From: Cephalopachus bancanus
Taxonomy: Eukaryota > Chordata > Mammalia > Primates > Tarsiidae
Reading direction: 5' to 3'
NCBI GenBank assembly: GCA_027257055.1
Contig: JAPVLO010000206.1
Coordinates: 496,001 to 560,000 of the forward strand
Length of the DNA stretch: 64,000 nucleotides
The notes beneath the pieces were generated by a model, which was not told the DNA's origin, searched no databases, and saw nothing but the letters and a program-made list of their open reading frames with translations. Below, one piece after another: positions 58,031 to 64,000 of the stretch. Made by a program: the position numbers and the translations under genes. Positions within the stretch are counted from its first letter, which is position 1; the number at the start of each line of letters is the position of its first letter.

Positions 58031-58595
58031 TAATCTTTTTTTTTCATTTTCATATATGTAAACATATTACTATGTCATTAAAACATAGTAGTTGCTGTAT
58101 AATATTTATTTCAAACTAAAAAACTTCAAATGATGTATCACTGAACAAACTGTTTCAAATTTTCCATTAATCTCATTTTCAAAATAACCTTGTATATATA
58201 CATGTGCATCTCTGATTATTTCCTCAGAACAAATGTATACCTTTTAGATCTAATACTTTTAAGAAGCTCTTCAAAATTTGATGTTGCCAAAGAGCCTTTC
58301 AGTTTATTCTCTCTCCCGTAATGGTACTTGAAAGTTTGTAGTATATACTAATATCTACTAGTGTAAGTTCTCCTTGCCCCAGCAAACATACAAACTATTA
58401 TTTATTCATATTTTTCTATAGTTTCTTTTCTAATTCCATGGTTGTTCTCCCAGTTGAAATTTAGTAATAGTTTTCCAAATTACCTCAAATTCTATTGAAA
58501 TGTATTACTGGAATTGCATTAAAAACAAAAATTAATTTGGATAGAACAATAGCTATTTAAATATTGAATTTTACCACTCAGGAATAGCTGTCGCT
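58031..58595. other. EPSTI1 intron, no feature seen
   Basis: AT-rich; no exon or identifiable element apart from T-rich pieces that may be old L1. Confidence 0.4.
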
Positions 58596-58599
58596 ATTC

Positions 58600-59162
58600 A
58601 AATGTACTTTTTTGTATAATAACCAAAACAGCATGGTACTGGCATAAAGATAAACACAATAGAGAGCCCCAAAATAAATCCGTGCATACACAGCCAACTG
58701 ATTTTTGATGAAAGTACCAAGAACATATGGGGAAAGGACAGTCTCTTCCATAAATGGCATAGGGAAAACAGGATATCTACATGCAGAAGAATGAAATTAG
58801 ACCCTTGTCTCTTACCATATACAAAACTCAATTCAAAATAGATTAAAGACATTAAATGTAAGACCTGAAACTATGAAACTACTAGAAGAAAGCACTGGGT
58901 AAACACTCTGGTATATTAGTATGGACATATTTTGTTTTTAGCAAGACCTCAAAAGTACAGGTGACAAAATAAAAAATAGACAAATGGTATTATATCAGAC
59001 TAAAAAGTTTCTGCACAGCAGAGGAAACAATCAACACAGTAAAGAGACAATCTACAGAATGGGAGAGAAAATATTTGTAAGCCATATATGTGATAAGGGG
59101 TAAATCATCCAAAATATATAAGGTGTTATAACAACTCCAAAAGCAAGAAAATAATCTAATTT
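58600..59162 (+). mobile_element. LINE-1 (L1MA-like), sense, left part
   Basis: ORF2 C-terminal half: 'gcatggtactggcataaaga', 'gaatgaaattagacccttgt' and 'aggtgttataacaactccaa'. Interrupted at 59162 by three Alus and continues at 60073. Confidence 0.88.
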
Positions 59163-59426
59163 TTTTTTTTTTTTTTTGAGTCAGGTTCTCACTCTGTCAC
59201 CCAGGCTGGAGTTAAGGGACATGATCACGGCTCACTGCTGCCTCCATCTCCTGTGCTCAAGTGATCCACCTCAGCCCCTTGAGTAGCTGGAACTACAGGC
59301 ATGTGCCACAACACCTGGCTAATTTTCTAATTTTTTGTAGAGATAGGGTCTCACTGTGTTGCCCAGGCTGGTCTCGAACTCCTGGGCTCAAGCTGGTATT
59401 ATAGGTGTGAGCTACTGTACCAGCAG
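59163..59426 (-). mobile_element. Alu 1 of 3 at one site, antisense, oldest
   Basis: T17 tail, more diverged than the next two. Preceded by the target sequence copy 59151-59162 and followed by another at 59427-59438. Confidence 0.92.
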
Positions 59427-59438
59427 ATAATTTAATTT

Positions 59439-59743
59439 TTTTTTTTTTTTTTTTTTTTTTTTGAGTTGGAGTCTCACTCTGTCGCCCAGACTGGAGTGCA
59501 GTGGCCGCTCCCGGCCACTGTAGCCTCGATCTGCTGGGCTCTGGCGATCCTTCCGCCTCAGCCTTCCAAGTAGCTGGAACTACAGATGTGTGCTACCACA
59601 CCTGGCTAATTTTTTTGATTTATTGTAGAGATGAGGTCTCACCAAGTTGCCCAGGCGGATCTCGAACCTACAGGCTGAGGCAATCCACTCACCTCAGCCT
59701 CCCAAAGCACGGGATTACAGGCTGAGCCACCGAGTCCGGCTAG
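59439..59743 (-). mobile_element. Alu 2 of 3 at one site, antisense
   Basis: Local-type full-length Alu with a T24 tail. Flanked by ataatttaattt at 59427-59438 and 59744-59755. Confidence 0.95.
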
Positions 59744-59755
59744 ATAATTTAATTT

Positions 59756-60072
59756 TGGGGGGGTTGTTTTTTTGTGTGTTTTTTTTTTTTTTTTTTTTTG
59801 AGTTGGAGTCTCACTCTGTCGCCCAGACTAGAGTGCAGTGGCCGCTCCTGGCCACCATAGCCTCGCCTGCTGGGCTCTGGCAATCCTTCCACCTCAGCCT
59901 TCCGAGTAGCCAGAATTACAGGCATGCGCTACCATGCCAGGCTGACTTTTTGATTTATTGTAGAGATGAGGTCTTGCTGCCCAGGCGGGTCTCGAACCCG
60001 CGGGCTCAGGCAATCCACTCACCTCAGCCTCCCAAAGGCGCGGGATTACAGGCTGAGCCACCGAGCCCGGTA
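59756..60072 (-). mobile_element. Alu 3 of 3 at one site, antisense
   Basis: Local-type full-length Alu with an impure G/T tail. Flanked by ataatttaattt at 59744-59755 and 60073-60084. Confidence 0.95.
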
Positions 60073-61075
60073 ATAATTTAATTTTTAAATGGAGAAAATA
60101 TCTGAGTAGATATTTCTCAAAAGAAGACATACAAATGGCCAACAGGTATTTGAAAAAAGTGTTCAACATCACTAATCATCAGAAAAATGCAAACTAAAAT
60201 CACAAAGAGTTATTATCATCACATCCTAGTTAGAATGGCTAATATCAAAAAGACAAGAGATGGCACATGCTGGCAAGAATACAGACAAAAGAAAACTCTT
60301 TCACAATACTGATAGAAATGTAAAGTAGTACAGCCATTACGGAAAAATATGTAAAGGTTCCTCAAAAAATTAAACTCAGAACTACCATACAATTCAGCAA
60401 TCCCACTACGGGGTATATATGTTCAAAGGAAATAAAATAAGTATGTCAAGGAGATAGCTACACTCCAACGTTTATTCGGCAGTATTCACAACAGCCAAGG
60501 TTATGGAATCAATCTAAGTATTCATCAACAGATTAATGGAGAAAGAAAATGTGGGAAATATAGACACACACACACACATACACACACACACAGTGGAATA
60601 CTATTCAACCATAAAAAGATGGAAATCCTGTCATTTGCAGCACATGGATGAACTTGGAAGACATTACAAGCCAGGCACAGACAGGCAAGTACCATGTGAT
60701 TTCACTTACATGTGGAATCTTTAAAAGCTGATCTCACAGAAGTGAGAGTAGAATGGAGATTTCCAAGGGCTGGGATAGTTAGGAGGAAGGGGAGGAGGGG
60801 GAGATATTGGCCAAAGGATATATAATTACAGTTAGGAAAAACAAATTCAAGAGTTCTATTGCACAGCGAGGTGACTATTGACAATATATTGTATTCTTGA
60901 AAAAAAGCAAGGAGAGTGGAAGTTAAGTGCTCTCACCACAAAAATGACAACTATATGAGATAATGCATGTTAATAACCTAAATTTAGCCATTCCACAATG
61001 TATATATACTTCAAAACATCATGTTAAATACATCATAATAAATACATTACCTTTAAAAATCTTTTAAAATTTTTA
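60073..61075 (+). mobile_element. LINE-1 (L1MA-like), sense, right part
   Basis: Resumes ORF2 ('atttctcaaaagaagacata') and runs into a 3' UTR of 'gaatggagatttccaagggc', 'gaggtgactattgacaatat' type, ending in an A/T-rich tail. It contains a (CA)n at about 60567-60592. Confidence 0.88.
60567..60592 (+). repeat. (CA)n microsatellite inside L1
   Basis: About 13 CA units with one TA interruption. Confidence 0.9.
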
Positions 61076-61129
61076 AAATAAAAATATTTTAATTAAAAAA
61101 ATTTAAAATTGATTTTTATGAATTACAGG

Positions 61130-61916
61130 AAAGTATTTTTAGCTATTGAATAATTATTTACATACTTTCTTTTTGATCTTTTTATTTGATTATATTTCTA
61201 ATTTTTCTGGTATTTGAGAAAGTTGTGGATTCTTGTACATATATATTTTTTGTAACTACCACTCTCTTATTGAACTCCATTTGTTCTATTCGTTTTTCAG
61301 TTGACTCTCTAAATTTGTAGAGGCAAAGTGTTCCCATACCTAAATAATAACTTATTTCCAATAATTAGATATGCTTTTTTATTTTTATTTTTTGTCTTAT
61401 CAAGTCGGGTAAAACAATTCTCAAACCTTGCTCCATTAAGTATAAAAAAGTCTCTTTTCTTTAAAAAAGACAATTTCTATCAAATAACTTTGAGTAGCAT
61501 GAAGTTAGAATTTCGGAATAATACTGGCTAATGGCAGGGGCTACAAACATCCTTAAGTTGTTCATGATTTTAGTATTCCACCACTGAATATAGGGTTGGT
61601 TGTTGATTTAGAAGACTGTATGTGTGTTAAGAAAACATTTTTATTTCTAGTTCACTGACTTTTTAAAAAAAATTGTAATAGAGGTTAAAACTTACCAGTG
61701 CCTTTTTGTGCAACTAAAGAGATGACCATATGTTTTTCTCTCATTACCTATTGTAGTGATAAGATATAAAAAGTTGTAATATATAGCTAGTCATTTTTGC
61801 ATTCCTAGAACAAACCCTACTTTGCCTTGATAAATTGCTATTTGAGCAAAAAAATTTCAAAGCTAGAATTTTCTTTCAGATGTTAATCTCTGTCTTTATG
61901 AGACTGGTCATTGTAT

Positions 61917-61969
<53 letters not shown>

Positions 61970-62790
61970 CGCGCGCGCGCGCAGGTGCTTCCCTTATCAG
62001 ATTGTGACAGCATAGGGATGATAGTCCAATAAAATTCAAAAGCGGCTCATGTTTTTCTGGCTCTAAGACAATTTTCAAAGTATAGGAGAAAAAAATCTGT
62101 TCCTTGAAAATGTGAAGGAACTTTCTTCTAAAATTATCCAAGTTCAACCTTTTGAGGGAAGTAATTCTCAGAAAACTTTAGAAATCACTTACATTTTCAT
62201 TTGTCTTTATGTATTTTAATTACTTGACTTATTTTTAGAGTTTTGCATTTTCCTAGAAAAATCATTTACTTAACCCGGATTTTCAATTTATTAGCATAGC
62301 ATTATCTATGGCAATATGATTTTAATCTTTTCAAAATCTATAGTTCTAACCCCTCATTTCTAATATAGTTTATTTGCATTTTTACTAATCTCTTCTTGAT
62401 TAGACTTACCATAGATTTGTTCATTTGTTGACCTTATCAAAGAACAAGCTGTTGGATTATTGTAACAGCTGTTTCTTGAAGTTTTATTATAAATTTCTGT
62501 TCTTATCTTAATTACTTCCTTTGGTATCATTTATTGTTTTTGCTCCAAGCTCTTGGACTGCATACTTAATTCATTTATTTTCTTTTTTTAGTATTGAATG
62601 GATTAAAAAGTTATAATTTTCTTTCTCTGAGCACAGCTTTGCATGTATTCTCCATAAAATGCTATCATCATATTTTTTGTGTTTGACACACTAACAATTT
62701 TCTGTCACTCAATAGTTTAAGTATTTTGTTATTTTTAGCATTTTACTTTCTAAATGACTATAAAATCAATAACCATGCAAAATCAATAAG
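61130..62790 (-). mobile_element. old LINE-1, antisense
   Basis: T-rich reversed L1 ORF2, for example 'agatgaccatatgtttttct', 'atttctagttcactgacttt' and 'gatttgttcatttgttgacc'. Ancient. It includes the GT/GC tract at 61919-61982. Confidence 0.6.
61919..61982 (+). repeat. (GT)21(GC)11 alternating tract
   Basis: 64 bp of perfect purine-pyrimidine alternation: 21 GT steps then 11 GC steps. Strong Z-DNA-type composition. Confidence 0.97.
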
Positions 62791-62799
62791 TGCAATCAG

Positions 62800-64000
62800 C
62801 TTATGAGAGGGTTTAAGAAATTCCTGAAAGGGAGAAAGGAGACAGGTTAAATTTCATGGGAAAACAAATATGCAGGATAAACTGGAGCTGAGTTCACAGT
62901 ACTTCTGAAGAAGCTTCAGGAAGGAAGATGATCAGCTAGAGAACTACATGGAGAGTAGCTTGGTGGTGGGTCCTCTCCCCTCCCCTCCTACTATACAGTA
63001 GGCAGTACTGACATGGGAGTGAATGGGAGAGGAGTGGATGGACTCAGAGAAACAGGACACTATCCCAGGTACTTACTAATGATAAGAGACCAAGAGGCTA
63101 CCACTCCCAGAAGAGAAGCTCCTGCATACCTCACTCAGCAGCATAGCCAAATAAACATAAGAGATAAGAATAATCAAACATGTGAGAAAGAATTCCATGG
63201 GCAATAAAGATTAAAATGGAAAGAAAAATACACAGTTGAAATAGTAAATAGAAAATTTTATAGTGTTTCTATAGTTATCATCAATGGAGAGACAAAAAAG
63301 AATATTGCACTTATAAAGCAGAACATTGCTATGAAAAAGTAAACCAGAAATCTTGGTAAATAACCAGATTCAATACATGTCAAATAAGCAGAATAAAAAG
63401 TCATGAAATAACTTAGCAGAATGATCTGGCTAAATCTTACTTCCAGAATGCAATACAAGAGGCTAAGGAGGTAAGAGGTATCAGAAAACAATGAAAGTAT
63501 ATAGCAAATAGATCTGAAATGTCCAAAATCCATTTGATAGATGTCCCAGAAATGGAGAGCAAGGACAATATGGGGGAAGAGACATAAAAGAAAAATGGGG
63601 AAGAAAAAGGAAAACTGAAGAGAGATGTATTTTCAGATTAAAAGAGACAACTTAAGGCTATGTAAGATTAACAACAAAAAATAGAAACACTGAAAATTAT
63701 TATATATACGAAGGGAGGGAAGTAGAAAAATAAAATTAAAGGTAACAGTTAATAAAACAGAGAAAATTCAAAGAGTCAAAAAAATGAAGAAAGCATAGAT
63801 AATAAAAAGTAAATTATATGGCAAGAATACAAATCCATGCAAATACACTAGTAATAATAATAAATGAGAACACATCCAATCTATTCATTAAAAGAGACTC
63901 TGAAGCTAGGTAAAAGGAAAATCATCTTATTCACTAGAAATCTACTTTAAACCAAGTGGCACAAGGGATGTTAAATTAAGTGATGGAAAAGAAAATGCCA
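62800..64000 (+). mobile_element. L1M/HAL1-like 5'/ORF1-region remnant
   Basis: A-rich sequence with 'gatagatgtcccagaaatgg', 'tttcagattaaaagagacaa' and 'gaaagcatagataataaa'-type pieces found in old L1/HAL1. No long frame. Continues past the window. Confidence 0.45.

Noticed and set aside
59647..60081. 144-residue plus-strand frame
   Set aside because: Runs through two antisense Alus; Alu antisense frames are often open by chance.
1..64000. CRISPR arrays, tRNA/rRNA genes, bacterial-type operons
   Set aside because: None found; repeat content and spliced exons show primate nuclear DNA.

Overview
The window is mammalian, almost certainly primate, nuclear DNA. It is AT-rich and packed with LINE-1 (L1), dimeric Alu, L2, MIR and LTR retroelements. 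The younger Alus share a diagnostic pattern: a shortened 5' end, a CAATAAATCAAAAA linker and a GGCCGGG..CGGCC motif in the right arm. I do not associate this with human AluS/Y or with lemur/galago Alus, so a tarsier-like lineage is my best guess. That is inference from repeat style only.

The one protein-coding gene I can support is the 3' part of EPSTI1 (epithelial stromal interaction 1), on the minus strand. Three exons are visible: 51133-51206, 45919-46018, and a terminal exon starting at 35318 with the stop codon at 35312-35310. Splice sites are canonical and intron phases agree (phase 2, then phase 0). The joined protein ends ...NSGNSW-GI, the usual EPSTI1 C-terminus. Upstream exons were not found between 51.2 and 64 kb and probably lie beyond the right edge. 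The human long-isoform tail is still recognisable at about 35080-35318 in another frame, but it is broken here.

Layout. 0-34 kb: intergenic sequence downstream of EPSTI1. It holds a decayed L1 (1-2748), a nested stack of repeats inside an MLT1-like LTR (5.3-9.4 kb), old L2/L1M/LTR debris (11.7-15.8 kb), a pair of related class I ERV LTRs (18.8-20.0 and 26.5-27.3 kb, the first split by an L1), an inverted L1 with a copied filler (28.1-29.1 kb) and a third ERV LTR (29.7-30.2 kb). 34-51 kb: EPSTI1 terminal exon and last two introns, carrying a 3.4 kb L1 abutting a headless Alu, old antisense L1 and L2, and several Alus. 51-64 kb: an upstream EPSTI1 intron with L1M, Alu and MIR copies, a triple Alu insertion at one target site (59.15-60.08 kb) and a 64-bp GT/GC tract (61.9 kb).

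No tRNA, rRNA, CRISPR or bacterial-type operon is present. Nearly all open reading frames here are L1/Alu/L2 remnants or chance. The most interesting observations are the decayed EPSTI1 long-isoform frame, several short-range templated duplications (32.5/36.1 kb, 50.5/51.6 kb, 27.5/28.5 kb, and one inside an L1), and repeated use of a single insertion site by three Alus.
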